Shown here piece by piece: positions 56,164 through 64,000 of a stretch of DNA of 64,000 nt; position 1 is the first letter of the stretch, and each line of letters opens with the position of its first letter. The stretch comes from Nostoc linckia FACHB-104 (lineage in GTDB: Bacteria; Cyanobacteriota; Cyanobacteriia; Cyanobacteriales; Nostocaceae). Location of the stretch: positions 62,001 to 126,000 of the forward strand of contig NZ_JACJQJ010000005.1 in the NCBI RefSeq assembly GCF_014696615.1, written 5' to 3'. Both the position numbers and the translations under genes were made by a program. The notes under the pieces were generated by a model. It did no database searches and was not told the DNA's origin. It saw only the letters and a list, made by a program, of their open reading frames with translations.

Positions 56164-56487
56164 ATGGGATTCTTTGACTCTGAGATAGTTCAGCAAGAAG
56201 CAAAACAGCTGTTTGACGATTATCAAGCACTAATCAAGCTTGGCAATAGCTACGGCAAATTTGACCGTGAAGGGAAAAAGCTGTTTATTGAGCAAATGGA
56301 AGCCATGATGGATCGATATCGCATCTTTATGAAGCGCTTTGAGCTATCAGAAGATTTCATGGCACAAATGACTATGGAGCAGATGAAAACTCAACTAGGT
56401 CAGTTTGGAGTTACGCCCCAACAAATGTTTGACCAAATGCATCTTACTCTACAACGGATGAAAGCAGAATTGGAAAAACAATCATAG
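56164..56487 (+). CDS. DUF1825 family protein
   Basis: 107 residues, the full length of DUF1825. It starts MGFFDSEIVQQEAKQLFDDY and is all helical, rich in Met and charged residues (EQMEAMMDRYRIFMKRFELS). Conserved across cyanobacteria, function not established. A dyad CTGAGTG..GCACTCAG sits just upstream (56132-56149). Confidence 0.85.
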   Translation: MGFFDSEIVQQEAKQLFDDYQALIKLGNSYGKFDREGKKLFIEQMEAMMDRYRIFMKRFELSEDFMAQMTMEQMKTQLGQFGVTPQQMFDQMHLTLQRMKAELEKQS

Positions 56488-56500
56488 GATTTCAGGGCTA

Positions 56501-56600
56501 GAGGTTAGGGACTAGTACTGCTACTTTGGAAGTCAAAAGTTAAAAACTGTATATTAATTAAGCTCCTAGTTCTTAGTCCCCAGTCTCTATTCCCTAGTCT
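56501..56600. repeat. GGGACTAG/CTAGTCCC interspersed repeat, second unit
   Basis: TTAGGGACTAGTAC at the left and CTTAGTCCCCAGTC at the right, followed by two TCTCTATTCCCT units. It resembles the unit at 52860-52940. Lies between convergent genes. Confidence 0.6.
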
Positions 56601-58532
56601 CTATTCCCTGTCATTCGTTTTAGGACGGGTAAACTGGGAGGGCGATTTAAAATTTTCTACTGGTACATTCTTCAGAGCTTTTTGCATAAAATCTCGCCAG
56701 ACGGGGGCTACCATCACCCCACCGGTAGCACCACTAGCCAATTGCCGATTATCGTCTCTACCTACCCAAACTGCAGTTGTTAACTGAGGTACTGTACCCA
56801 CAAACCAAATATCCTTTTCTGAGGATGTTGTACCAGTCTTACCAGCAGCTGGACGACCTATAGCAGCATTTTTACCAGTACCATCAGTAATTACAGATTG
56901 CATAACATTGATAATTGCTGCCGATGCCCAAGGATCTAGGACTAGCTGAGGTTTCGGTGTGTTATCCAATAAAACATTTCCGCTACTATCGGTAACACGG
57001 GCAATTACCGTTGGTGGTGACTGCCAGCCATAATTGGCAAAGGTTGCATAGGCACTAGCCATTTCTAATGGTGTAACTCCAATTGCGCCTAGAGGCAAAG
57101 AAGTTACCGGCTCCATCGGACTCATGATTCCCAAAGTGCGGCAAGTTTCGATGACTTTATTCATCCCGATAGACTTACCAACTTTGATGACGGGGATATT
57201 GCGAGATTGGGCAAGAGCAGTGCGAATTGACATTGCTCCAGAAAAACCACCATCATAGTTTCTGGGATAGTACCAACCATCGCCATCTCGATAGCTAACT
57301 GGAGCATCTATCACCGTTGTGTCTGGTGCAAACTTTCCAGTAGCAAAGGCAGCGTAGTAAACAAACGGCTTGAAAGAAGATCCTGGCTGACGTTGAGCTT
57401 GAGTAGCACGGTTAAATTCGCTAGTTTTGGCATCTACGCCTCCAACCAAAGCTTTGACAAAATGTGTTCGGGGATCGATTGCCACCAGAGCCATTTGGTT
57501 TCTAGATAAGCCTTGATCTCGAAGTCTTTCATGCCAAGTAGCAACAGTTTGCTCTGCCATCTTTTGAAACTCAGCATCAACTGTAGTTTGGACTCGCATA
57601 CCTCCCTTCAGCAACGCTTCTCGCCCGAACTTCTTCGCCAACTCCTGAGATACAGTATTAGTTACATAAGGTAAAGCGCTACCTTGAAACGACCTGATTT
57701 TGCCTAGTTTAATTTCTTGCTTGAGGGCATCATCGTACTCTTGCTGGCTAATCCAGTTCAAGTCCAGCATCCGCCCTAAAACTTCTTTTTGTTTTTGTTT
57801 TGCCAACTTCATGCTGACAAAGGGGCTAAATTCTTCTGGTGCTTGAATTAAACCGGCCATCATCGCCGATTCACCCAAAGTTAAATATTCTGAAGATTTA
57901 TTAAAGTAACTGCGTGCTGCGGTTTGTACTCCATAGTTGTTATGACCCCAATAAACTTGATTGAGGTACATTTCTAAAATTTGGTCTTTAGAGAGAATTT
58001 GCTCTAAGCGAATAGCCAGAACTGCTTCAGCTATTTTGCGGGTAAAGGCACGCTTTTGAGACAGAAAGATATTTTTCACCAACTGCATGGTGATGGTAGA
58101 GCCACCTTCTTTCACTCCACCAGCTATGGAGTTAACAACGATCGCACGTCCTACACCTGTAGGATTAATACCGTGGTGGTTGTAGAAATGGCCATCTTCG
58201 CTTGCTAATACTGCCCGTTTTAAATTGGGAGAAATTTTATCTAAGGGCATAACTTCGCGGTTAGCTTCCCCATGAACACTAGCTAACAGCTTGCCTTTAA
58301 TATCATAAATATAAGTAGTTTCTGAAGGAAAGAAGTTACGTAATTGCCTAACATCTGGCAAGTTACGGAAACTAATAGCCAAGCCCACCAATCCCCCCGC
58401 TACAATTGAGCTTGTCAGCATTGTGATTGATAAGAGAGTTCCGCCAGCTACCTGACCTACTCCTTTCAAAAACTCAAAACCTGATGAAGCCTTAGTTTGT
58501 GGCTCCTTGTCTTCAAAAGTCCTAGACGACAC
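56601..58532 (-). CDS. Class A penicillin-binding protein (PBP1A family)
   Basis: 643 residues. An N-terminal membrane anchor (about 31-55), then a GT51 glycosyltransferase with catalytic E112 in SEDGHFYNHHG, and a transpeptidase with S385-SF-K388, S443-R-N445 and K565-T-G. It polymerises and cross-links peptidoglycan on the outer face of the plasma membrane. The C-terminal tail is short and polar. Divergent from tyrS. Several class A PBPs usually exist in these bacteria, so no number is assigned. Confidence 0.93.
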   Translation of the reverse strand: MSSRTFEDKEPQTKASSGFEFLKGVGQVAGGTLLSITMLTSSIVAGGLVGLAISFRNLPDVRQLRNFFPSETTYIYDIKGKLLASVHGEANREVMPLDKISPNLKRAVLASEDGHFYNHHGINPTGVGRAIVVNSIAGGVKEGGSTITMQLVKNIFLSQKRAFTRKIAEAVLAIRLEQILSKDQILEMYLNQVYWGHNNYGVQTAARSYFNKSSEYLTLGESAMMAGLIQAPEEFSPFVSMKLAKQKQKEVLGRMLDLNWISQQEYDDALKQEIKLGKIRSFQGSALPYVTNTVSQELAKKFGREALLKGGMRVQTTVDAEFQKMAEQTVATWHERLRDQGLSRNQMALVAIDPRTHFVKALVGGVDAKTSEFNRATQAQRQPGSSFKPFVYYAAFATGKFAPDTTVIDAPVSYRDGDGWYYPRNYDGGFSGAMSIRTALAQSRNIPVIKVGKSIGMNKVIETCRTLGIMSPMEPVTSLPLGAIGVTPLEMASAYATFANYGWQSPPTVIARVTDSSGNVLLDNTPKPQLVLDPWASAAIINVMQSVITDGTGKNAAIGRPAAGKTGTTSSEKDIWFVGTVPQLTTAVWVGRDDNRQLASGATGGVMVAPVWRDFMQKALKNVPVENFKSPSQFTRPKTNDRE

Positions 58533-58705
58533 GGCGATTTCACTTCCTCACTTGTAAATAGAACTGTAATTGATTTGGCGAAGCAAGGCGGTTGATTTTT
58601 TGCAATTATAGTAGTTTGGCAGATAAGAGAACGGACAAATTGCCAGTGAATACAACCAACTTAACTTCTTCAGCCCAAAGTTTAATTAATAGCGAATCTC
58701 CTAGC

Positions 58706-59902
58706 ATGGCGCAAGATTTTGCTTGGTTGCGTCGTGGTGTTGTGGAAATCTTCCCACAACCAACAGATGTTGACAGCGAAAGTGAAACTTTAGAAAAGCG
58801 CTTGGCAACTACAAGCAGACCTTTAAGGGTCAAATTAGGCATTGATCCAACCGGTGCTGATATTCATCTTGGTCATAGCATACCGGTACGAAAACTGCGA
58901 GCTTTTCAAGATGCTGGTCATACAGCAGTGCTAATTATTGGTGATTTTACGGCTCGCATTGGCGATCCTACTGGTAAATCTGAGGTACGTCGCCAACTGA
59001 CACAAGCAGAGGTAGCGCAGAATGCTCAGACTTATCTTGACCAAGTACGCCCTATATTGGATTTTGACACACCTGGCAGATTAGAGGTACGTTATAACTC
59101 CGAATGGCTCTCACGTCTAGATTTAGGGAAAATTTTAGAATTACTTTCCACGATGACTGTGGGGCAGATGTTAGCCAAGGAAGGATTTGCAGAACGTTAT
59201 AAAAAAGAGAATCCAATTTTCCTCCATGAGTTCCTTTATCCATTGATGCAGGGATATGATTCTGTGGCGGTTGAGGCTGATGTGGAGTTAGGCGGAACTG
59301 ACCAAAAATTTAATATTGCGGTGGGGCGAGATTTACAACGCCATTTTGGGCAAAAGCCTCAGTTTGGGTTATTGCTGCCCATTTTGATTGGTACAGATGG
59401 CGTGCAAAAAATGTCTAAGTCTTTAGGTAATTATGTGGGATTATCGGAACATCCCTCAGAAAAATATCAAAAATTGCAGGGAACTCCAGATCAACTGCTG
59501 GAACAGTATTTTGAGCTACTGACAGATTTTGCGTTGGATACACTTCCGCAAAACCCACGCGATCGCCAATTACTTTTAGCATGGGAAGTTGTGAAACAAT
59601 ATCATGGCGAAGCTGCGGCCAATCAAGCAAAAGAAGCTGCCGATAGTGGTGGGAAAAAAGGTGCTATTCCAGAATTCTCCTTGGCTGAAATTCCCCAGTT
59701 TCCTGTAAAGTTGGCTTATTTGCTCAATGTCAGCGGCTTGTGCAAAAGTAGCGGCGAAGGTAAGCGCAAAATTCAAGAAGGTGGGGTTTACCTGGATGGC
59801 GATCGCATTACTAATGTTGATACCACTTTTACCCAACCTGATGAGCTAGCTCACAGAGTTTTGCAAGTAGGAAAAAACAAGTTTGTGCGCTTAGTACCTT
59901 AA
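58706..59902 (+). CDS. tyrS: Tyrosyl-tRNA synthetase
   Basis: 398 residues from ATG 58706 ([17 protein letters not shown]), chosen because earlier in-frame TTG/GTG starts (58592 and near 58646) add a Ser/Thr-rich stretch without family likeness. Class I signatures: H54-LGH-S and K235-M-S-K-S239; a C-terminal S4-like RNA-binding domain ([17 protein letters not shown]). It charges tRNA-Tyr. pyrF begins 29 nt downstream. Confidence 0.94.
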   Translation: MAQDFAWLRRGVVEIFPQPTDVDSESETLEKRLATTSRPLRVKLGIDPTGADIHLGHSIPVRKLRAFQDAGHTAVLIIGDFTARIGDPTGKSEVRRQLTQAEVAQNAQTYLDQVRPILDFDTPGRLEVRYNSEWLSRLDLGKILELLSTMTVGQMLAKEGFAERYKKENPIFLHEFLYPLMQGYDSVAVEADVELGGTDQKFNIAVGRDLQRHFGQKPQFGLLLPILIGTDGVQKMSKSLGNYVGLSEHPSEKYQKLQGTPDQLLEQYFELLTDFALDTLPQNPRDRQLLLAWEVVKQYHGEAAANQAKEAADSGGKKGAIPEFSLAEIPQFPVKLAYLLNVSGLCKSSGEGKRKIQEGGVYLDGDRITNVDTTFTQPDELAHRVLQVGKNKFVRLVP

Positions 59903-59931
59903 TGTATGAAATGAACCGCCGATAAACGCCG

Positions 59932-60657
59932 ATGAAAGCCGAGCAGCGAATTATTGTACCTTTGGATGTACCAGATATAGCTAGTGCGATCGCTCTTGTG
60001 GAACAGCTTCCGCAAGTCAATTTCTGGAAAGTTGGTTTAGAACTGTTTACTAGCACTGGCCCAACTATTCTCGCAGAGCTAAAATCCCGACAAAAGCAGA
60101 TTTTTCTGGATTTAAAGTTTCACGACATCCCCAATACTGTTGCTGGCGCTTGTCAGGCGGCGGCTCGTTATGGGGTGGATCTATTAACAATTCATGCTAC
60201 TGCTGGTAAGGATGCCCTGAAAGCAGCAACCGCAGCAGTACAAACAGGGGCAGCACAAGCAGGTGTAAAACCGCCAAAATTAATTGCTATTACGCTGTTG
60301 ACGAGTATTTCTGCTAGGCAGTTGGCGTTTGATTTAAAAATTCCCTTGGAATTGCCAGAATATGCTTTGTCAATGGCACTACTAGCTCAAGAAACAGGTT
60401 TAGATGGCGCAGTTTGTTCCCCTCAAGAGGTAGCACAACTGCGGCAAACCTGTGGGGATGATTTTCTCTTCGTTTGTCCTGGCGTTCGTCCGGCTTGGGC
60501 AGACAAAGCAGATCAAAAGCGATCGCTCACCCCAGCACAAGCCATTAAAGCTGGGGCAGATTATTTAGTAATTGGTAGGCCAATTACTGCTGCGGCTGAA
60601 CCTGAGTTAGCCTGGAACAGAATTATTGAGGAGATAACTCAAGGGACTTCTAAATAA
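59932..60657 (+). CDS. pyrF: Orotidine 5'-phosphate decarboxylase
   Basis: 241 residues. The active-site tetrad is in D60-L-K62-FHD65-IPNT, and VCPGVRPAW plus [10 protein letters not shown] form the phosphate loop. It makes UMP in pyrimidine synthesis. ATG 59932 starts directly with the first strand (RIIVPLDV). The last three codons and stop lie inside a MITE-like element beginning at 60642, so the natural C-terminus has probably been replaced by element sequence. Confidence 0.94.
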   Translation: MKAEQRIIVPLDVPDIASAIALVEQLPQVNFWKVGLELFTSTGPTILAELKSRQKQIFLDLKFHDIPNTVAGACQAAARYGVDLLTIHATAGKDALKAATAAVQTGAAQAGVKPPKLIAITLLTSISARQLAFDLKIPLELPEYALSMALLAQETGLDGAVCSPQEVAQLRQTCGDDFLFVCPGVRPAWADKADQKRSLTPAQAIKAGADYLVIGRPITAAAEPELAWNRIIEEITQGTSK

Positions 60658-60752
60658 AAAATATCCTATGGCTGTTTTAGCAGAGGGAGCAGAGGAGGAA
60701 TATAATTATCGCCTTTGCTCTCAAAACTCGATAATCTAATTTTTGGAAGTCC
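60642..60752. mobile_element. MITE-like element, copy B (111 bp)
   Basis: Ends AGGGACTTCT and TTGGAAGTCC. When reversed it aligns with copy A at 8614-8734, including the CTCTGCTCCCTCTGCT core and ATATTTTTT-like stretch. It overlaps the pyrF 3' end and supplies its stop codon. Confidence 0.7.
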
Positions 60753-60818
60753 AAAGAGGCATAAAACAGAAATATTACCTCTTCAAGAAGCGATGGGCGA
60801 TCGTTTCCACAACCAAGC

Positions 60819-61484
60819 ATGAAAATCATTCCCCATTACCCCTTATCCCCAGAGGGGGCCCCGAGTTCCCCAGTCCCCTTTTCCCAAAAAAGTCGCTTCT
60901 GGCTAATAGTTTTTAGCTTTTGGCTAGTACTATTTAACAGTGTTGATAACTTAGCATTTTCGCAGAACTCTTCTGTATCTAAGGATCAGGTGAGGTCTGC
61001 TTGTACTGAGCAAAATATCGAATCTTTAACTACCTGGCTGTTACGTTATTTACCTAGTTATACCAATCGCGTTACTCAACGTGCGCGCCGTCGTAGCCGA
61101 AGTAGTGAAGTTTACAGTTATATGCTGCTAGCAGGTAGGCCTGAGTTTACACCCTTACCTTTAAATCCGGGGATTGACACTCCAGAGACAGCAAAGACTG
61201 CTGCGTCAGGAGTTGATCAAGTTTTCTTCACTACTTTAGAACGGCAGTATCTAGGGGGTAAAGCCGTGGAATTAGAAGAGTTCCACTGGCTGTTGTTGAC
61301 TAAAACTCAAAATGGTTGGCGTTTAGTAATGATGTTTACTCAAACTGATGCATCTGTTCCTGGACAACCAACATCACCACCAAGGGATAGTAGTAACAGC
61401 GCTACTGCTCAAGCGATTAAAATTTGGCTACGGGATTGTGAGGCGGGAACTGTGCGAATGGGTACGATTAAAGGAAATCAGTAA
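60819..61484 (+). CDS. Secreted or membrane-anchored hypothetical protein
   Basis: 221 residues; family not recognised. A hydrophobic segment at about 27-45 (FWLIVFSFWLVLFN) is probably an uncleaved anchor or signal, ending near FSQN. The exported part has a basic motif RARRRSRSSEVYSYM, GVDQVFFTTLERQY, and paired cysteines (C62, C210) that could form a disulfide. The central part looks like a small beta domain. Convergent with the third HstK gene. Confidence 0.65.
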   Translation: MKIIPHYPLSPEGAPSSPVPFSQKSRFWLIVFSFWLVLFNSVDNLAFSQNSSVSKDQVRSACTEQNIESLTTWLLRYLPSYTNRVTQRARRRSRSSEVYSYMLLAGRPEFTPLPLNPGIDTPETAKTAASGVDQVFFTTLERQYLGGKAVELEEFHWLLLTKTQNGWRLVMMFTQTDASVPGQPTSPPRDSSNSATAQAIKIWLRDCEAGTVRMGTIKGNQ

Positions 61485-61534
61485 CACACAAGGAATAGCA
61501 TTTTGCAGTGAGAAATTGGTTTGGGGAAAAGGTG

Positions 61535-61583
61535 AAAGGCGAAAGGGTAAGGGTTTTTAATTTCATTTTCGCCTTTTATTTTT
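61535..61583. terminator. Terminator between convergent genes
   Basis: AAAGGCGAAA (61535-61544) pairs with TTTCGCCTTT (61567-61576), followed by TATTTTT. It serves the secreted-protein gene. Confidence 0.65.
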
Positions 61584-61592
61584 GTGCTGAAT

Positions 61593-64000
61593 TTAGTCAT
61601 TATTGCCATAGATAGGAATTTGAATTTCAAATTCTGTACCTCTACCTGGTACAGAATTGACATTAATGAAACCTTCGTGTTTTTCAACAATAATTTGACG
61701 AGCGATCGCTAATCCTAAACCTGTACCTTTACCAACGCCTTTAGTAGTAAATAAATGGTCGAAAATCTTTTCTTTAATTTCTTCCGTCATTCCTAGTGCA
61801 TTATCAGCAATAGAAATTTTGACGCTTTGATTTTGAACAGATGTTGTAATTGTAATGATGTTAGGATTGTCTTGAATATCTGTAAAGCTCCGTCCAGTAT
61901 TTGACTCATCTAAGGCATCAATAGCATTGGCTAAAATATTCATAAATACCTGATTTAATTGTCCAGGTAAGCATTCTATTTTGGGGAGTTTTCCATAATT
62001 AGTAACTACTTCAATTGCTGGACGTTGTTCGTTAGCTTTAAGGCGATGTTTAAGAATTAGAATTGTACTATCAAGTCCTTCATGGATATTAAATTTAACT
62101 TTGTAATCTTTATCGGCACGAGAGAAAGTTCTTAAACTAGTACTGATGTTGCTGAGGCGATTACAGGCAATTTCCATTGAATTCATTACCTTAGGTAAAT
62201 CTTCCAGTAGGTAATCTAAATCGATTTCTTCAGCATGATTGATAATTTCATCACCAGGATTTGGCAACCTTTGCTGATAAAGTTTCAAATGGGTAATAAT
62301 ATCTGCAAAGCTGGGTTTAGTTTGAGTGAGGCTAGCAGAAATAAAGCCTAGGGGATTATTCATCTCATGGGCTACCCCTGCAACTAAATTCCCCAATGCT
62401 GACATTTTTTCGCTTTGGACTATTTGTAGTTGAGCTTGTTGTAAATCTTGTAATGCTTGTTGCGCCTGTTGGTAAATTCGCGCATTTTCTAATGATATAG
62501 CTGCTTGGGAAGAAAGTAAGTTAAGCACTTGCAGGCGGTCATTAGTAAATACTCCTTGAGTCAGTTTATTTTCTAAATAGATAATCCCTACTAAATGACC
62601 TTGGTTAATAATTGGCGTACAGATAACACTCTTAGGCTGATGCTTCAACATATATTCCCCGATTACGCCAGGAATATTAGTTTCTAAATTATTGATAATT
62701 ACAGTCTGTTGAGTATTCTTGACATAATAGATAATTTTTATGGGAACATCTTGGCAAGTATCTAGGGGCTGTGAATTCAGGATAGTTTGGACTTGAGATT
62801 GGGAATTTTCCTGGTAGGAAATAAAGGTAATTGCTCTGACTTGCCAAGTATCCTCTAAGGGAAGAATCAGTGCAGATTTTTTTGCGCCAGAGGTTTCTAG
62901 GATAATCCGGGTAAGGTTGGCAATTAATTCATCTAATTGAATGGAACTAGAGATGGCTTGAGCAGCTTTGAGGACAGAGGTAAAATCTAAGGCATCAGAA
63001 ATATTAGTGCTAGAAGAGTTTGTACATAAAGAATTTCCCGAAACAACAATAGTAGGAATAGTTTCTAGCAGCGGATTGAAGCGGTGTTCTTGTTGTTGGA
63101 CAATTGGTTGTAGTAGTTGTGCATAGCGTTTTTCTAAGTCATCTGTTTTTGCTTTAGCTCCCCAATGGGCATAACAGTAATAAGCTTCCTGCATGTAAGC
63201 TTCGGCAACTTTTTCTTTACCCCAGTTGAGATAGAATTTCGCAGCAAGTTCATTAACAAGGGCTAATTCTTGAAGGTAGCCATTTTCTTTAGCTTGGTTA
63301 ATAGCATCATCGTAGAGATTGAAAGCAGCAAATTCTTTTTTTAAAACCCGATTTATTTCTGCCTCAATCAAGTTATATTTATGCTGATAATTGCTTGGGG
63401 CGAACTCTGCCCATTTCTGCATTTGCTGTTGATTTTCTGATACTTTTTTGAGATATTCTTGCTTTTGTTCTGCATCAGCATTAGAGCAGAGGCTAAGTAA
63501 ACTTAGTGATTGATAAAAATTTCTCAGAGGAATAATTGCTAAACCAGTTGCTCCAGCTTCATATTCTTCAAACTTTTTAGCAAACTCACAAGCCTCTTGG
63601 TATTCTCCAAAGAAATAAGACAATAATGTTTTTGCTAGATAAACATAACAAATACCGTTAATATTTCTGTATTCAATTAATCCAGATAGGTCTGTTTTTT
63701 CATTAAAGGCAGAACCAATCAGCAGCTTAGGTTCATTAACTTTACCTTGTAAGTTTAAGACAGTCTGTCTCCAGATTTTACCCCAAATTAAGGATACATC
63801 TTGCTTAATTTCTGCCATGAGGTTGCAATACTTGAATGATTCTGACTCAGCAAAATCTAGATGTTCTCCCGCCCAAAAGAGAAACTGGCAATAGCAATTG
63901 GCGCAATAACCCACATATTCTAAATTCCCCGTTTCTAAGCCGCTTACTAGACCTTCTTGGAATAATGGTAATGTAGATTTGATTGGGTCTTTCCAGTGTT
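61593..64000 (-). CDS. HstK-type kinase, third copy (5' end outside window)
   Basis: Reading is open to the right edge: the codons before the internal GTG at 63914 encode [14 protein letters not shown], aligning with the same region of the other two HstK proteins, so the true start lies outside and the Ser/Thr kinase and ATPase are expected there. Visible parts are the end of the TPR-like region, a GAF domain, HisKA with the phospho-acceptor His in [13 protein letters not shown] (codon 62367-62369) and a HATPase domain ending [14 protein letters not shown]. The ATP-binding G1 box reads DNALGM where the other copies have DNG-x-G, a change worth noting. No receiver domain. Confidence 0.85.
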   Translation of the reverse strand, partial: HWKDPIKSTLPLFQEGLVSGLETGNLEYVGYCANCYCQFLFWAGEHLDFAESESFKYCNLMAEIKQDVSLIWGKIWRQTVLNLQGKVNEPKLLIGSAFNEKTDLSGLIEYRNINGICYVYLAKTLLSYFFGEYQEACEFAKKFEEYEAGATGLAIIPLRNFYQSLSLLSLCSNADAEQKQEYLKKVSENQQQMQKWAEFAPSNYQHKYNLIEAEINRVLKKEFAAFNLYDDAINQAKENGYLQELALVNELAAKFYLNWGKEKVAEAYMQEAYYCYAHWGAKAKTDDLEKRYAQLLQPIVQQQEHRFNPLLETIPTIVVSGNSLCTNSSSTNISDALDFTSVLKAAQAISSSIQLDELIANLTRIILETSGAKKSALILPLEDTWQVRAITFISYQENSQSQVQTILNSQPLDTCQDVPIKIIYYVKNTQQTVIINNLETNIPGVIGEYMLKHQPKSVICTPIINQGHLVGIIYLENKLTQGVFTNDRLQVLNLLSSQAAISLENARIYQQAQQALQDLQQAQLQIVQSEKMSALGNLVAGVAHEMNNPLGFISASLTQTKPSFADIITHLKLYQQRLPNPGDEIINHAEEIDLDYLLEDLPKVMNSMEIACNRLSNISTSLRTFSRADKDYKVKFNIHEGLDSTILILKHRLKANEQRPAIEVVTNYGKLPKIECLPGQLNQVFMNILANAIDALDESNTGRSFTDIQDNPNIITITTSVQNQSVKISIADNALGMTEEIKEKIFDHLFTTKGVGKGTGLGLAIARQIIVEKHEGFINVNSVPGRGTEFEIQIPIYGNND

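Noticed and set aside
1-64000. tRNA, rRNA, CRISPR array or prophage
   Set aside because: No cloverleaf, rRNA-like, regular repeat-spacer or phage structural gene pattern was found; the repeats seen are short tandem or palindromic types.

Overview
The window looks like the chromosome of a filamentous, heterocyst-type (Nostocales) cyanobacterium. Evidence: the HIP1 octamer GCGATCGC is scattered through genes on both strands. Gaps carry heptad-type short tandem repeats and small GTGCGTTA-type palindromes. There are three very large Ser/Thr-kinase plus histidine-kinase (HstK-type) proteins, a hoxUYH cluster without hoxE and hoxF beside it, and a CYP110-like P450 after a terpene synthase. No rRNA, tRNA or CRISPR was seen. 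Genus cannot be fixed from this alone.

Layout. 0-8.3 kb: edge of a glutaminase gene, an NHLRC2-like thioredoxin/NHL protein, a DUF952 protein and the first HstK-type kinase. 8.7-13.7 kb: an accessory-looking minus-strand pair, an AAA+ ATPase with an unrecognised N-terminal half and a caspase-like/EF-hand/EAL fusion; this is the strongest candidate for an undescribed system. 14-22.9 kb: an anaerobic or fermentative island with hybrid cluster protein (hcp), bidirectional hydrogenase hoxU-hoxY-hoxH, its protease hoxW, and an ADP-forming acyl-CoA synthetase/GNAT protein starting 9 nt after hoxW. hcp has an FNR/Dnr-type palindrome upstream. hoxU and hoxW share an identical 15-bp upstream element, which suggests a common control.

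23-34 kb: a TPR protein, a 1.2-kb gap with a strong orphan hairpin and 13-bp iterated repeats, a sesquiterpene synthase-P450 pair, and a convergent second HstK kinase. 34-43 kb: a 2OG-Fe dioxygenase, SfsA, an APH-family kinase, a fructokinase-like sugar kinase, a PedR-like LuxR regulator, a DUF6391 protein, a glycosyltransferase and small conserved proteins. 43-51 kb: housekeeping genes (J-domain protein, DUF3143, uppS-cdaA-lysA on the minus strand, rimI, clpC). 51-56.5 kb: a retropepsin-like protease with a small partner, a probable minus-strand sRNA, lepB, an IS630 element with TA target and split transposase, a ComEA-like HhH protein, TM2/SHOCT, TPR and DUF1825 proteins. 56.6-64 kb: a class A PBP, tyrS, pyrF, a secreted protein and a third HstK kinase cut by the window edge.

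Working links. HoxU (diaphorase electron transfer) feeds HoxYH, HoxW matures HoxH, and the acyl-CoA synthetase could make ATP and acetate during the same dark or anoxic fermentation. The terpene synthase product is the likely substrate of the adjacent P450. CdaA (c-di-AMP), UppS and the PBP all touch envelope physiology. A roughly 115-bp terminal-inverted-repeat element occurs twice, about 52 kb apart in opposite orientation, each time at the 3' end of a gene. All function calls rest on motif recognition by eye; no database search was run.
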